Notes: generated by a model not told the origin, from the sequence alone. DNA of 19,617 nt from an uncultured Burkholderiales bacterium (GCA_946480465.1 CAMLJY010000090.1:1-19617), one strand, 5' to 3'; positions 8,399-16,876 are shown, counted from the first letter of the stretch. A program made the numbers and translations.

Positions 8399-8411
8399 GG
8401 AGTACCCCTTC

Positions 8412-10082
8412 CTAGGCGACGATGGACGCAGCCACCGCCGGCGCCAGGCCGAAGCCCACGGGCGCCGCGGCGAGCAGTTCACGGGTGTAGGCCTGTGCCG
8501 GGCGCGCATACACGTCGGCCGTGCGCCCTTCCTCGACGATGGCGCCCTGGTGCATCACGACGACGCGATGGCACATCTGCGCCGCCACACGCAGGTCATG
8601 GGTGATGAAGACGATCCCAAGGCCCAGCTGCCGCTGCACGTCCTTCAGCAGCTTCAAGATCTCGGCCTGCACCGAGACGTCCAGCGCGCTCACCGCCTCG
8701 TCGGCCACCAGCACGCGCGGGTTGCAGGCCAGCGCACGCGCAATGGCCAGGCGCTGGCGCTGGCCGCCGGAGAACTCGTTGGGGTAGCGCGTCAGCGCCT
8801 TCACCGGCAGGCGCACCAGGCCCATCAACTCCTCGGCACGGCGCAGCGCCTGCGCGCGCGGCGTGCCGAAGTTCACCGCTCCTTCGACCAGCGAATCCAT
8901 CACCCGCAGGCGCGGGTTCAGCGAGCGGTTGGGGTCCTGGAACACCACCTGCACGCTGGAACGCAGCGGCCGCAGCCGCGCTTCGGGCAGGCGCTGCACC
9001 GGGTAGGCACCCCAGCGGATCTCGCCTTCCGTCGGGTCGATCAGGCGGATCAGGCAGCGGGCGAAGGTGGACTTGCCGGAGCCCGATTCACCGACCACGC
9101 CGATGGTCTCGCCCGCGCGCACGGCCAGCGCCGCGTCGCGCAGCGCCACCACCTCGCGTCTGCGGCCCAGCCAGTCGTGGCTGGCGTAGCGCTTGCCGAC
9201 ACCCGCAGCGCGCAGCAGCGGCTCGCCCGCCGGCTCTTTCTCGGGCGGCGGGGGCACCATGCTGGGCACAGCGGCCAGCAACTGGCGCGTGTAGGGCTCG
9301 CATGGCTGGCCCAGCACGTCCCGGCTGGTGCCGCGTTCCACGCAGGCGCCGTCGCGCATCACCATCACCGCGTCGGCGATCTCTGCCACCACGCCCATGT
9401 CGTGGGTGATGAAGAGCACGGCCGAGCCCTGGCTGTGGTGCAGGTCGGCGATCAGCTTCAGGATCTGTTTCTGCGTGGTGACGTCGAGCGCGGTGGTGGG
9501 CTCGTCGCAGATCAAGAGGCGCGGCTTCAGCACCACCGCCATGGCGATGACGATGCGCTGGCGCTGGCCGCCGGACAGCTGGTGCGGATAGCTGCGGTAG
9601 ATGCGCGCGGGGTCGGGCAGGCGCACCTGCTCGAACACCTCCAGCACGCGCCGTCGGCGCTCGGCCGCGGGCCATCCGGTGTGGCGGCGCAGCAATTCGT
9701 CCACCTGCTCGCCACAGCGCATCACCGGGTTCAGTGCCGTCATCGGCTCCTGGAACACCATGCCCATGCGCATGCCGCGCAGCGCACGCAGCCGCGATTC
9801 GGGGGCGCCAACGAGTTCCTCGCCTTCCAGCTTCACCGAGCCGGCCTCGATCTTCAGCGCGCCGGCCAGGAGGCCCATCACGGTGGTGGCCATCACCGAC
9901 TTGCCGGAGCCGGATTCACCGACGATGCACAGCGTGCGGCCGGCCGCCACGCTCAGGCTCACGTCACGCACGGCGTGCGTGCGGTCGGCGCCGGCGGGCA
10001 AGGCGATGCGCAGCCCCTGGATCGCCAGCACGGGGGCGGATACGGGAGTGGGCACGGGGGTGGAGTGGGTCATGGTCTTCAC
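8412..10082 (-). CDS. Fused dipeptide ABC transporter ATPase (two nucleotide-binding domains)
   Basis: ATP-hydrolysing subunit of 556 residues in which the two NBDs usually encoded separately (DppD and DppF type) are joined. Domain 1: Walker A GESGSGKS at 55-62, signature LSGGQRQR from 169, Walker B LLICDEP near 189-195, H-loop His227. Domain 2: second Walker A GESGSGKS at 331-338, then [12 protein letters not shown], signature [20 protein letters not shown] and FITHDLRV. The segments [12 protein letters not shown] and [11 protein letters not shown] after each domain are typical of the oligopeptide-transport ATPases. The GTG start at 10082 overlaps the stop of the preceding permease (GTGA), implying translational coupling; an ATG three codons later is the alternative. 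It powers uptake through the two upstream permeases. Confidence 0.93.
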   Translation of the reverse strand: MKTMTHSTPVPTPVSAPVLAIQGLRIALPAGADRTHAVRDVSLSVAAGRTLCIVGESGSGKSVMATTVMGLLAGALKIEAGSVKLEGEELVGAPESRLRALRGMRMGMVFQEPMTALNPVMRCGEQVDELLRRHTGWPAAERRRRVLEVFEQVRLPDPARIYRSYPHQLSGGQRQRIVIAMAVVLKPRLLICDEPTTALDVTTQKQILKLIADLHHSQGSAVLFITHDMGVVAEIADAVMVMRDGACVERGTSRDVLGQPCEPYTRQLLAAVPSMVPPPPEKEPAGEPLLRAAGVGKRYASHDWLGRRREVVALRDAALAVRAGETIGVVGESGSGKSTFARCLIRLIDPTEGEIRWGAYPVQRLPEARLRPLRSSVQVVFQDPNRSLNPRLRVMDSLVEGAVNFGTPRAQALRRAEELMGLVRLPVKALTRYPNEFSGGQRQRLAIARALACNPRVLVADEAVSALDVSVQAEILKLLKDVQRQLGLGIVFITHDLRVAAQMCHRVVVMHQGAIVEEGRTADVYARPAQAYTRELLAAAPVGFGLAPAVAASIVA

Positions 10083-10957
10083 AGGCCGCGGCGGTTGAAC
10101 TTGGGATCGAGCACGTCGCGCAGGCCATCCCCCAGCAGGTTGATCGCCAGCACCGTGGGCACCAGCAGCAGCGCGGGGTACAGCACCTGGCCCGGGTGGT
10201 CCGAGAAACTGGTGCGGCCACCCGACATCACGTTGCCCCAGGTGGCCACCTCGGGCGGCAGGCCCAGGCCCAGGAAGCTGAGCACCGCCTCGGTCACCAC
10301 CGCCGCGGCGGCGATGAAGGTGCCCTGCACGATCAGCGGCGCCATCGCGTTGGGCAGGATGTGGCGCAGCAGGATGACGGGCGTGGGCGTGGCCAGTGCG
10401 CGCGCCGCTTCGACGAAGGGCTCCACGCGCAGCGTGAGCACCAGCGAGCGCACCAGGCGGGTGACGCGCGGCACCTCCGGAATCGCGATGGCCACCGCCA
10501 CCGTGGCCAGCGACGCGCCCAGCACCGCGACCAGCGTGATCGCCAGCAGGATGGCGGGAATGGCCATCAGGCCGTCCATCCCGCGCATCAGCACCGCGTC
10601 CACGCCGCGGAAGTAGCCGGCCAGCGTGCCCAGCAGGCCGCCCAGCGCCAGCGCCAGCACGGCGCAGCTGACGCCCACCAGCAGCGAGACGCGGGTGCCG
10701 TGCACCACGCGGCTGAAGACGTCGCGGCCGTAGGAATCGGTGCCCAGCAGGTAGGTGTGGGGGCGGCCCTCTCCTTGGCCATTCGGCAACCTGGCGGCGG
10801 TGCCGGCCGGCGCGTTGATGTGGTCGTAGTCCATGAACGCCGGGTCGGCGCCGGCCACCCAGGGCGCCAGCAGCGCCAGCGCGGCGAGCAGCACCAACAC
10901 GGCGGTGGACAGCACCACGCCGCGGTGGCGCAGGAGTTTTCTGATGACGGGAGTCAT
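10079..10957 (-). CDS. Dipeptide ABC transporter permease, DppC-like
   Basis: Inner-membrane permease of 292 residues of the binding-protein-dependent peptide transporter family. An N-terminal membrane helix (VVLSTAVLVLLAALALLAPW) is followed by the periplasmic segment with HTYLLGTDSYGRDVFSRVVH, a hallmark of DppC/OppC, then four or more hydrophobic segments. The cytoplasmic EAA loop that docks on the ATPase is EAARALATPTPVILLRHILP. The end FSDHPGQVLYPALLLVPTV and LLGDGLRDVLDPK are also family-typical. The ATG at 10957 is preferred over an in-frame TTG at 10969 because it needs no rare start; neither has a strong Shine-Dalgarno. The stop overlaps the ATPase start, and the other permease ends 31 bp upstream. 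Confidence 0.93.
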   Translation of the reverse strand: MTPVIRKLLRHRGVVLSTAVLVLLAALALLAPWVAGADPAFMDYDHINAPAGTAARLPNGQGEGRPHTYLLGTDSYGRDVFSRVVHGTRVSLLVGVSCAVLALALGGLLGTLAGYFRGVDAVLMRGMDGLMAIPAILLAITLVAVLGASLATVAVAIAIPEVPRVTRLVRSLVLTLRVEPFVEAARALATPTPVILLRHILPNAMAPLIVQGTFIAAAAVVTEAVLSFLGLGLPPEVATWGNVMSGGRTSFSDHPGQVLYPALLLVPTVLAINLLGDGLRDVLDPKFNRRGL

Positions 10958-10988
10958 GTGAATACCCAACGAAGCGAGCGTCAGCCGC

Positions 10989-11930
10989 TCAGTAGCGAAT
11001 GCGGGGATCGAGCAACAGGTAGCTCAAGTCCACGGCGAGATTCACGGCCACGTAGGCGAAGGCAAAGAACAGCACCACGCCCTGGATGACGGGGAAATCA
11101 CGGTTCAGCACCGCGTCCACCGTCAACGAGCCCAGTCCAGGGATCGAGAACACCGTCTCGGTGACCACCACGCCGCCGATCAGCAAGGCCACCCCGATGC
11201 CGATGACGGTGGCAATGGGCACGCCGGCGTTGCGCAGCGCATGCCGGAACACCACCACCGACTGCGGCAGGCCCTTGGCGCGCGCGGTGCGGATGTAGTC
11301 CTCGGTGAGTGCTTCGCTGACCGAGGCCCGCGTGATGCGCGCCAGCAGCGCCACGTACACCATGCCCAGCGAGAACCAGGGCAGCACCAGCTGCCGGGCC
11401 CAGGCACCCATGCCATCGGCCAAGGGCTTGTAGCCCTGCACCGGCAGCCACTGCAGCTGCAGCGCCAGCACCATGATCAAGCCATAGGCCACCACGAACA
11501 CCGGCACGGAAAAGCCGAGCACCGAGAAGCCCATCAGCAGCTTGTCCAGCCAGCCGCCCATGCGCCAGGCCGCCAGCGTGCCCAGCGGCACCGCCACCAC
11601 GATGGCCAGCAGCATGGTGCCCAGCGCGATGGACAGCGTGGGCTCGAGGCGCTGGCCGATGAGTTCCACCACCGGCTTGTGCAAGTAGAACGAATAACCG
11701 AAATCGCCACGCACCAGGTTCGCCATGTAGATGCCGAATTGCGTCAGCGGCGATTCATTCAGGCCCAGCGATTGGCGAATGCCGTCGATGTCCTGCGAGG
11801 TGGCATTGCTGCCGGCAATCACCGCCGCCGGGTCGCCCGGGGCCAGGCGCAGCACGGTGAACACCAGCACGGCCACCACCAGCAGCACCGGCAGCGTGGC
11901 CAGCAGGCGCGAGAGCACGAAGCGGATCAT
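10989..11930 (-). CDS. Dipeptide ABC transporter permease, DppB-like
   Basis: Inner-membrane permease of 313 residues, partner of the DppC-like subunit. It begins with the classical DppB/OppB pattern MIRFVLSRLLATLPVLLVVA and FTVLRLAPGDPAAVIAG, followed by the periplasmic LVRGDFGYSFYLHKPV and about five further membrane helices. The EAA loop reads EDYIRTARAKGLPQSVVVFR, and the C-terminus has GVVVTETVFSIPGLG, NRDFPVIQGVVLFFAFAYV and LLLDPRIRY. An in-frame ATG at 12170 would add 80 residues overlapping the binding-protein gene; ATG 11930 gives the normal N-terminus. It lies 14 bp after the binding-protein stop, so it is the second gene of the operon. Confidence 0.94.
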   Translation of the reverse strand: MIRFVLSRLLATLPVLLVVAVLVFTVLRLAPGDPAAVIAGSNATSQDIDGIRQSLGLNESPLTQFGIYMANLVRGDFGYSFYLHKPVVELIGQRLEPTLSIALGTMLLAIVVAVPLGTLAAWRMGGWLDKLLMGFSVLGFSVPVFVVAYGLIMVLALQLQWLPVQGYKPLADGMGAWARQLVLPWFSLGMVYVALLARITRASVSEALTEDYIRTARAKGLPQSVVVFRHALRNAGVPIATVIGIGVALLIGGVVVTETVFSIPGLGSLTVDAVLNRDFPVIQGVVLFFAFAYVAVNLAVDLSYLLLDPRIRY

Positions 11931-11944
11931 GGCGCGCGCTCTCT

Positions 11945-13540
11945 TCAGGAGCTTTTCTTGATGTTCCAGTACACCTGCACGCCGGCCGGCACGATGTCCT
12001 TCACGCCACTGCGCACGGCGGCGGGCTGGAAGAACTGGCCGAGGTTGACGTGGGTGACGCTTTCGATCGCACGCAGCTGGGCCTGCTGCGCCAGGCGCTT
12101 GCGCTCGGCATCGGTCTTGGCGGCGGCGAACTGCTTCTTCAACCCCTCCAGCTCCTCGTCGTTCTGCCAACCGAACCAGCCGCGCTTGCCGGTCGCGTTC
12201 ATCATCGCCATCGTCAGCGGGTTCAGGTTGTCGGACGCGGCGTTGAAGGTGACGAAGGCATCCCAGCCGCCGGCGGATGCGGGTTCCTTCTTTGCGCGGC
12301 GCGCCACCAGGGCCTGCCAGTCCATGGTCTGCATGTCCACGCTGAAGCCGGCGGCTTCCAGCTGCTGCTTCACAACCAGCGGCGCCTTGGCCAGCGCCGC
12401 GAAGTCGCTGGGACGCATCAGCAGCACCGGCTGGCCCTTGTAGCCGGCCTCGGCCAGCAGCTTCTTCGCGGCCTCGGGATTCGCCTGGCCGGTGTAGATG
12501 CCGGTGTCGTCGGATTCATATGGCGTACGGCAGGGATAAAGGCTCTTGCAGAAGCGGAACAGGCCCGGCGCGCCCACCTGCGTGCGCAGCACCTGGTCCT
12601 GGCCCAGCGCCAGCATGGCAGCGCGGCGCACGCGCACGTCGTTGAACGGCGGATTCAGGAAGTTGAAGCGCAGCGTGTACATCGAGCCCGCGGGCACCGT
12701 GTCCACCAGCGTGATGCCCGGCGTGCTGCGCAAGGTGGCGTACTGCTCGGCGGCCGGCTGCTCGATGATGTCCACCTCGCCCGCCTTCAGCGCATTCAGT
12801 TGCGTCTGCGGGTCGCGGATCACCACCCATTCCACCCGGTCCACGTGAACCTGCTTGCCGCCCGCGGTGCCACTGGCCGGCTCCTTGCGCGGCACGTACT
12901 TGGGATTGCGCACGTAGACGATGCGCTCGCCGGGCTTGAATTCATCCAGCTTCAGCTGGTAGGGGCCCGAGCCCACGTGTTCCTTGATCTGCTCGGACAC
13001 CAGCGTCTGCGCAATGCGCTTGGGCATGATGAAGCAGGGGCCGCCGGCCTTGCCAAAGGCCTCCAGCGTCTGGCCGAAAGGATGGCGGTAGACGACCCTG
13101 AAGGTCTTGGCGTCCACCACCTCGAACTTGCTGAAGGCGCCATTCCAGGCCACGCCCATCGCATCACGCGAGGACCAGCGCAGGATGGAGGCGATGACGT
13201 CGTCGCTGGTCACCGGCGTGCCGTCGTGGAACTGCAGCCCGTCGCGCAGCGTGAAGGTCCAGGTCATCTGGTCGGCCGAGGCGCTCCACTTGTCCACCAT
13301 CTGCGGCTTGATCTCGCCCTTGGCATCGGTGCCGAAGAGCGTGTCGTAGATCATGTAGCCGTGATTGCGGGTGACGTAGGCGGTGGTGAAGACCGGGTCG
13401 AGCACCGTCAGGCTGGCCTGCGGAACCACGCGCAACGTGGTGGTCTGCGCTGCCGCCGTTGGCGTGAATGCGCCCATCACGGCGCTTGCTGCGCTGATTG
13501 CGCCAATGGCCAGAATCCTGTGGATGCGCTGCCAATTCAT
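11945..13540 (-). CDS. Peptide ABC transporter substrate-binding protein (SBP_bac_5)
   Basis: Periplasmic binding protein of 531 residues and probable first gene of the D-amino acid/peptide operon. A signal peptide (RIHRILAIGAISAASAVMGA, cleavage near TAAA-Q) precedes the family 5 pattern: LDPVFTTAYVTRNHGYMIYD, TLRDGLQFHDGTPVTSDDV, VGSGPYQL, ERIVYVRNPKY, PQTQLNALKAGEVDIIEQP and FNFLNPPFNDVRVRRAAMLA. This family carries di- and oligopeptides, nickel or glutathione; the downstream D-aminoacylase and DadA-like genes suggest N-acylated or D-residue-containing peptides here. ATG 13540 has GGAG six bases upstream; another ATG at 13552 adds only MENV and has no ribosome site. A divergent LysR gene starts 184 bp away and is the likely regulator. 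Confidence 0.93.
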   Translation of the reverse strand: MNWQRIHRILAIGAISAASAVMGAFTPTAAAQTTTLRVVPQASLTVLDPVFTTAYVTRNHGYMIYDTLFGTDAKGEIKPQMVDKWSASADQMTWTFTLRDGLQFHDGTPVTSDDVIASILRWSSRDAMGVAWNGAFSKFEVVDAKTFRVVYRHPFGQTLEAFGKAGGPCFIMPKRIAQTLVSEQIKEHVGSGPYQLKLDEFKPGERIVYVRNPKYVPRKEPASGTAGGKQVHVDRVEWVVIRDPQTQLNALKAGEVDIIEQPAAEQYATLRSTPGITLVDTVPAGSMYTLRFNFLNPPFNDVRVRRAAMLALGQDQVLRTQVGAPGLFRFCKSLYPCRTPYESDDTGIYTGQANPEAAKKLLAEAGYKGQPVLLMRPSDFAALAKAPLVVKQQLEAAGFSVDMQTMDWQALVARRAKKEPASAGGWDAFVTFNAASDNLNPLTMAMMNATGKRGWFGWQNDEELEGLKKQFAAAKTDAERKRLAQQAQLRAIESVTHVNLGQFFQPAAVRSGVKDIVPAGVQVYWNIKKSS

Positions 13541-13724
13541 GACGTTCTCCATGTCGATCGGAATGCGGGGAGCGCCGCCATTCGCACGGCGCCGGGAATC
13601 GAATGTGTGAATGGAATGTGACGGAAAGCTTCCAGCCGGGCCAATGAAGAATCCGGGCACACCATGCCGCGGCGGAATGGGTGCAAGGGCCTAAGATCAG
13701 CGCAGGATGCCCTTGCCCGAGCCC
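13541..13724. promoter_or_regulatory. Divergent promoter region between ABC operon and LysR gene
   Basis: The 184 bp must hold the operon promoter (minus strand) and the LysR promoter (plus strand). Visible structure: GAATGTG occurs twice at 13601-13607 and 13614-13620, 13 bp apart, and GGGCCAATGAAGAATCCGGG begins at 13638. The latter resembles a sequence upstream of the asparaginase gene at 15704. I could not assign clear -35/-10 boxes. Confidence 0.45.
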
Positions 13725-14639
13725 ATGCGCCTGACCCACATCGATGTGTGCAACGCCGTGCTGATGACCGGCAGCGTGTCCGCCGCCGCGCGGCTGCTGC
13801 ACCTGAGCCAGCCGGCGGTGACCAAGCAGCTGCAAAGCGCGGAGCGGCAGCTGGGCTACAAGCTCTTCACGCGCGACAAGAACCGCATGGTGCCCACCGA
13901 AGAGGCGCTGGCGCTGCAGCCGCAGATCCTCGAGATCTCCAGCCGCATCCAGCGCCTGCGCGACCTGGCGCAGGAGCTGTCGCACGACCAGGCCAATGTC
14001 ATCCGCGTGGACTGCGTGCCGTCGGTCGCGGCGTCGTTGCTGCCCGAGGTGATCGAGCGCTTCTCGGCGCAATTCCCCAAGGTGATCTGCCACCTGGAGA
14101 CACAGCCCTTCGATGCCGTCAGCGAACGCCTGCTGCGCCGGCAGGCCGACCTGGGCTTCGTGCTGGCCAGCCTGGCGCTGCCCAGCCTGCAGTCCGAACC
14201 GCTGGTGGAGGGCCGCGGCGTGTGCGTGGCGCCGCACGGCACGTTTGCGCGCGGCAAGACCTCGGTCAGCTGGAAGGACATGGCGGTCGGCCGGCTGATC
14301 CGCATTCCGGCCAGCACGCAATTCGGCGGCCTGATGCTCGAAGCGGCGCAGCACCATGGCGAAGTGGGGCCCGGCTGCATCACGGTGACCACCAACCTGC
14401 TGGCGCTGAAGCTGGCCGAGCGCGGCGTGGGGCTTGCCGCGATCGATTCATTCACCGCCGCGCACGCCGACCCGCGCAAGGTGCAGGTGCTGCCGATCCA
14501 GCCGCAGATCCGTGTGCAGCTCACGGTGGTGCGCCGCAACGAGGCCAAGCTGTCGCACCCGGCACGGCGCTTCGTGCAGGTGTTCGCGGCGGTGGCCGAA
14601 GAGGCGGCGCGGCAGACCCTCGCCGGCGGCGAGGCGTGA
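13725..14639 (+). CDS. LysR-family regulator, divergent from the D-amino acid/peptide operon
   Basis: Regulator of 304 residues with an N-terminal winged HTH (VLMTGSVSAAARLLHLSQPA, then VTKQLQSAERQLGYKLFTRD) and an effector domain (FPKVICHLETQPFDAVSERL, LRRQADLGFVLAS, TTNLLALKLAERGVGLAAID). The ATG at 13725 is preferred to one at 13707 because it gives MRLTHIDVC, which aligns with the start of the second LysR at 16705. The two share 54 of their first 65 residues and stay similar to the end (KLSHPARRFVQV in both). Its position divergent from the binding-protein gene makes it the candidate activator of the ABC/deacylase/dehydrogenase operon. Its stop is 6 bp from the convergent asparaginase stop. 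The inducer is unknown; a D-amino acid or acyl derivative is a reasonable inference. Confidence 0.93.
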   Translation: MRLTHIDVCNAVLMTGSVSAAARLLHLSQPAVTKQLQSAERQLGYKLFTRDKNRMVPTEEALALQPQILEISSRIQRLRDLAQELSHDQANVIRVDCVPSVAASLLPEVIERFSAQFPKVICHLETQPFDAVSERLLRRQADLGFVLASLALPSLQSEPLVEGRGVCVAPHGTFARGKTSVSWKDMAVGRLIRIPASTQFGGLMLEAAQHHGEVGPGCITVTTNLLALKLAERGVGLAAIDSFTAAHADPRKVQVLPIQPQIRVQLTVVRRNEAKLSHPARRFVQVFAAVAEEAARQTLAGGEA

Positions 14640-14645
14640 CGTGGT

Positions 14646-15674
14646 TCAGTGGGTGTCGAAGACCTGCTGGATGCCCACGCGGTCCAGGCCCTGCGCCAGC
14701 GCCAGTTGCAGCAGCACGCGGGCCTTGACCGCGCTCAGGCTGCCGGCCGCCACGGTGCCGAGCAGCTCGTCATCCTCGGCCGCCTGCGCCACCACCACCC
14801 CGCAGGGCACGCGGCTGGCGCGCACCACCGTCACGCCGGCCCGCACCGCCGCGGCAATCGATTCCTTCAGTTGCGCGGCAATGGAGCCATTGCCGGTCCC
14901 GGCATACACCAGGCCCAGTGCGCCACGGTCCACAGCATCATGCACGGCACCGGCGTCGATGCCGGCATAGGCCCACAGCAGGTCCACGCGCGGCAACGGC
15001 GCGTCACGCAATGCCAGGGCGGAATGAACGGTGTGCCGGTGCACCGGCCGGTGGTGGATCAGCGGGCGGTCGCCCAGCATGCAGCCGAGCGGGCCTGATT
15101 CGGGGCTATCGAAGCTGTCCAGCGCCCAGGTGTGCAGCTTGGACGCACTGCGCGCGCCATGGATGCGGTCGTTCATCAGCACCACCACCCCCATATCAGC
15201 CGCCGCCGGTGAACGTGCCAACGCTATGGCCTGATAGAGGTTCAGCGCCGCGTCCGAGCCCATGGCGGACGCGGGGCGCATGGCCCCGGTCAGCACCACC
15301 GGCTTGTGCACCTTCAGCACCAGGTGCAGGAAATACGCCGTCTCTTCCAGCGTGTCGGTGCCCTGCGTCAGCACGACTCCAGCTACTTCGGGGTCATCGG
15401 CCAGGGCCTGCACCCGGCGCGCCAGCGTGCGCCAATGCTGTTCGGTGAAGTCTTCGCTGCCGGTGTTGAAGGGCTGCTCGAAGCGCAGTGGCTGCACGCG
15501 GTCGCCGAGACCCAGGCGCTGCACGATGGCGTCGATGCCCACCTGCGAGCATTCGTAGGCGAATGGGCGGGTGGCATCCTCACCGGCGCCGGCAATGGTG
15601 CCGCCGGTGCCGATCAAGGCCACGGTCGGTCGACGGGTCGATCGACGGGTCGGTTGATGGAATGGAATGGCCAT
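14646..15674 (-). CDS. L-asparaginase (type II-like), no visible signal peptide
   Basis: Asparaginase/glutaminase-family amidohydrolase of 342 residues converting asparagine to aspartate and ammonia. All catalytic residues of the bacterial enzyme can be placed: nucleophile Thr26 in LIGTGGTIAG, Tyr40, Ser73 in NTGSEDF, Thr106-Asp107 in LTQGTDTLEET, and Lys179 in NDRIHGARSASK; spacing from Thr106 to Lys179 equals that of E. coli AnsB (89 to 162). GAMRPASAMGSD is also typical. Unlike AnsB there is no hydrophobic signal peptide; instead about 17 residues with a repeated Arg-Arg-Ser/Pro-Thr pattern precede the first strand, so a cytoplasmic location is likely. It sits between two paralogous LysR genes and 128 bp downstream of one of them. 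With D-amino acid genes nearby, activity on D-asparagine or N-acyl asparagine is possible but unproven. Confidence 0.92.
   Translation of the reverse strand: MAIPFHQPTRRSTRRPTVALIGTGGTIAGAGEDATRPFAYECSQVGIDAIVQRLGLGDRVQPLRFEQPFNTGSEDFTEQHWRTLARRVQALADDPEVAGVVLTQGTDTLEETAYFLHLVLKVHKPVVLTGAMRPASAMGSDAALNLYQAIALARSPAAADMGVVVLMNDRIHGARSASKLHTWALDSFDSPESGPLGCMLGDRPLIHHRPVHRHTVHSALALRDAPLPRVDLLWAYAGIDAGAVHDAVDRGALGLVYAGTGNGSIAAQLKESIAAAVRAGVTVVRASRVPCGVVVAQAAEDDELLGTVAAGSLSAVKARVLLQLALAQGLDRVGIQQVFDTH
15624..15659. repeat. Three-copy 12-bp tandem repeat in the asparaginase 5' end
   Basis: Three adjacent 12-bp units, GGTCGGTCGACG, GGTCGATCGACG and GGTCGGTTGATG, differ from one another at one to three positions. 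On the coding strand they encode HQPT, RRST and RRPT (residues 6-17), the extension before the conserved asparaginase core. The period is a multiple of three, so copy changes would keep the frame. Confidence 0.85.
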
Positions 15675-15703
15675 TCGTCCATCGTGCCGGAGATGGGCTG
15701 AAC

Positions 15704-15723
15704 GGGCCCATGAATACTCGGGC
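15704..15723. promoter_or_regulatory. Candidate operator upstream of the asparaginase gene
   Basis: GGGCCCATGAATACTCGGGC contains the dyad GCCC-N10-GGGC, 30 bp upstream of the asparaginase ATG. By eye it matches 16 of 21 aligned positions (one gap) of the sequence at 13638-13658 in the divergent region of the ABC operon. Both would suit a site shared by the two paralogous LysR proteins; the match could also be chance in GC-rich DNA. Confidence 0.25.
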
Positions 15724-15802
15724 TAAGGCATTCCGCAACTGAATGGCCTGCGCGCCATCCAGGCCCGCCGCACCCGGTGACCGGACCGGCATCAGGGCCT
15801 CA

Positions 15803-16705
15803 TCAGGGCCGGTGCAGGTCAGCGAAGCGGGCGGCCTCGGCGCCCAGGACCTGCACGAAGCGCCGCGCGGGGTGCGAGAGCTTGGCCTCGGCCCGCCGCA
15901 TCCAGCGGATCTCCACCGGCACCTCGGGCGACAGCGGCAGGATGCGCACCCTGGCCAGGTCCGCGCGCGCGGCGGTGAAGGAATCGATGGTGGTAACGCC
16001 CACACCGTCTTCCGCCAGCTTCAGCGCCAGCAGGTTGGTGGTCACGGTGACGCCGCCCGGCGCCGCTTCTTCTTCCTGGCGCGCGGCCTCCAGCATCGCG
16101 GCGCCGGAGGGCGTGGTGCCGGTGATGCGGATCAGGCGGCAGCGGGACAGGTCCTTCCACGTCACGTGGCGCTTGCTCGCCGCGAATTCGCCGATGGGTG
16201 CCACGCACACCCGTTGCCCGCGCGCCAGCGTCTCTTCCACCACGCCCTCGTGCGGCATGGAGGCCAGCGCGAAGCCCACGTCCGTCTGGCGCCGCAGCAG
16301 GCGTTCGACGATGGCGGCGTGCGGGTGGGTTTCCAGGTGGCAGGTGATGCGCGGGAACTGCTCGCACAGGCGCCTGACGACCGCGGGTAACAGGGACGCG
16401 GCCAGCGACGGCACCGAATCGACCCGCAGCACCGAGCCCGGCTCCTGCGTCAGCGTGTGCGTGAGCTCACGCAGGTGCTGGATGCGGGCGGAGATGTCGA
16501 ACAGCTCGCTCTGCAGCGCCAGCGCCTCTTCGGTGGGCACCAGGCGGTTCTTGTCGCGCGTGAAGAGCTTGAAGCCGAATTCATTCTCGGCCCGCTGCAA
16601 GAGCTTGGTGACTGCGGGCTGGCTGGCATTGAGCAAGCGCGCCGCGGCCGACACGCTGCCCGTCATCAACACCGCGCTGCAAACATCGATGTGGGACAGG
16701 CGCAT
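15803..16705 (-). CDS. LysR-family regulator, paralogue of the one at 13725
   Basis: Regulator of 300 residues. The HTH reads VLMTGSVSAAARLLNASQPA then VTKLLQRAENEFGFKLFTRD, and the effector domain shows FPRITCHLETHPHAAIVERL, LRRQTDVGFALASMP, TTNLLALKLAEDGVGVTTID and KLSHPARRFVQV. These are near-identical to segments of the LysR at 13725-14639, including the SQPAVTK recognition helix, so the two may bind overlapping sites while their effector pockets have diverged. It is on the same strand as the asparaginase gene and ends 128 bp before it, so read-through or direct control of that gene is plausible. The ATG at 16705 was chosen because it aligns with the paralogue start; an in-frame upstream start at 16735 adds ten residues. 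The gene appears intact. Confidence 0.93.
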   Translation of the reverse strand: MRLSHIDVCSAVLMTGSVSAAARLLNASQPAVTKLLQRAENEFGFKLFTRDKNRLVPTEEALALQSELFDISARIQHLRELTHTLTQEPGSVLRVDSVPSLAASLLPAVVRRLCEQFPRITCHLETHPHAAIVERLLRRQTDVGFALASMPHEGVVEETLARGQRVCVAPIGEFAASKRHVTWKDLSRCRLIRITGTTPSGAAMLEAARQEEEAAPGGVTVTTNLLALKLAEDGVGVTTIDSFTAARADLARVRILPLSPEVPVEIRWMRRAEAKLSHPARRFVQVLGAEAARFADLHRP

Positions 16706-16753
16706 GCGCTCAATTCTGCAGTGAGCGGCAAGCAAGCCGCGCCGGACGAGCAG

Positions 16754-16876
16754 GCCAGAGGTGGCCTACGAAGGGCGCCTTGGCGCGGTTATGCCGAATG
16801 AACGGGATACCGGCCCTCCGAGCCCAGCCAAGACCTGCAGCTTCCGTTTCAACGCAGCCATTCGGCCACCTCTGGC
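16754..16876. repeat. 13-bp inverted repeat bounding about 123 bp of intergenic DNA
   Basis: GCCAGAGGTGGCC at 16754-16766 is an exact inverted copy of GGCCACCTCTGGC at 16864-16876. The 97 bp between them hold no gene. Just inside and outside the arms, CGAAGGG (16769-16775) is again inverted as CCCTTCG (16880-16886). It could be a short miniature element or a long imperfect hairpin between the LysR start and the tRNA terminator. Confidence 0.5.

Noticed and set aside
8031..10616. Plus-strand open frame of 861 codons across the ABC genes
   Set aside because: Antisense to the deacylase, ATPase and permease genes, which have unmistakable motifs; no recognisable domain on the plus strand.
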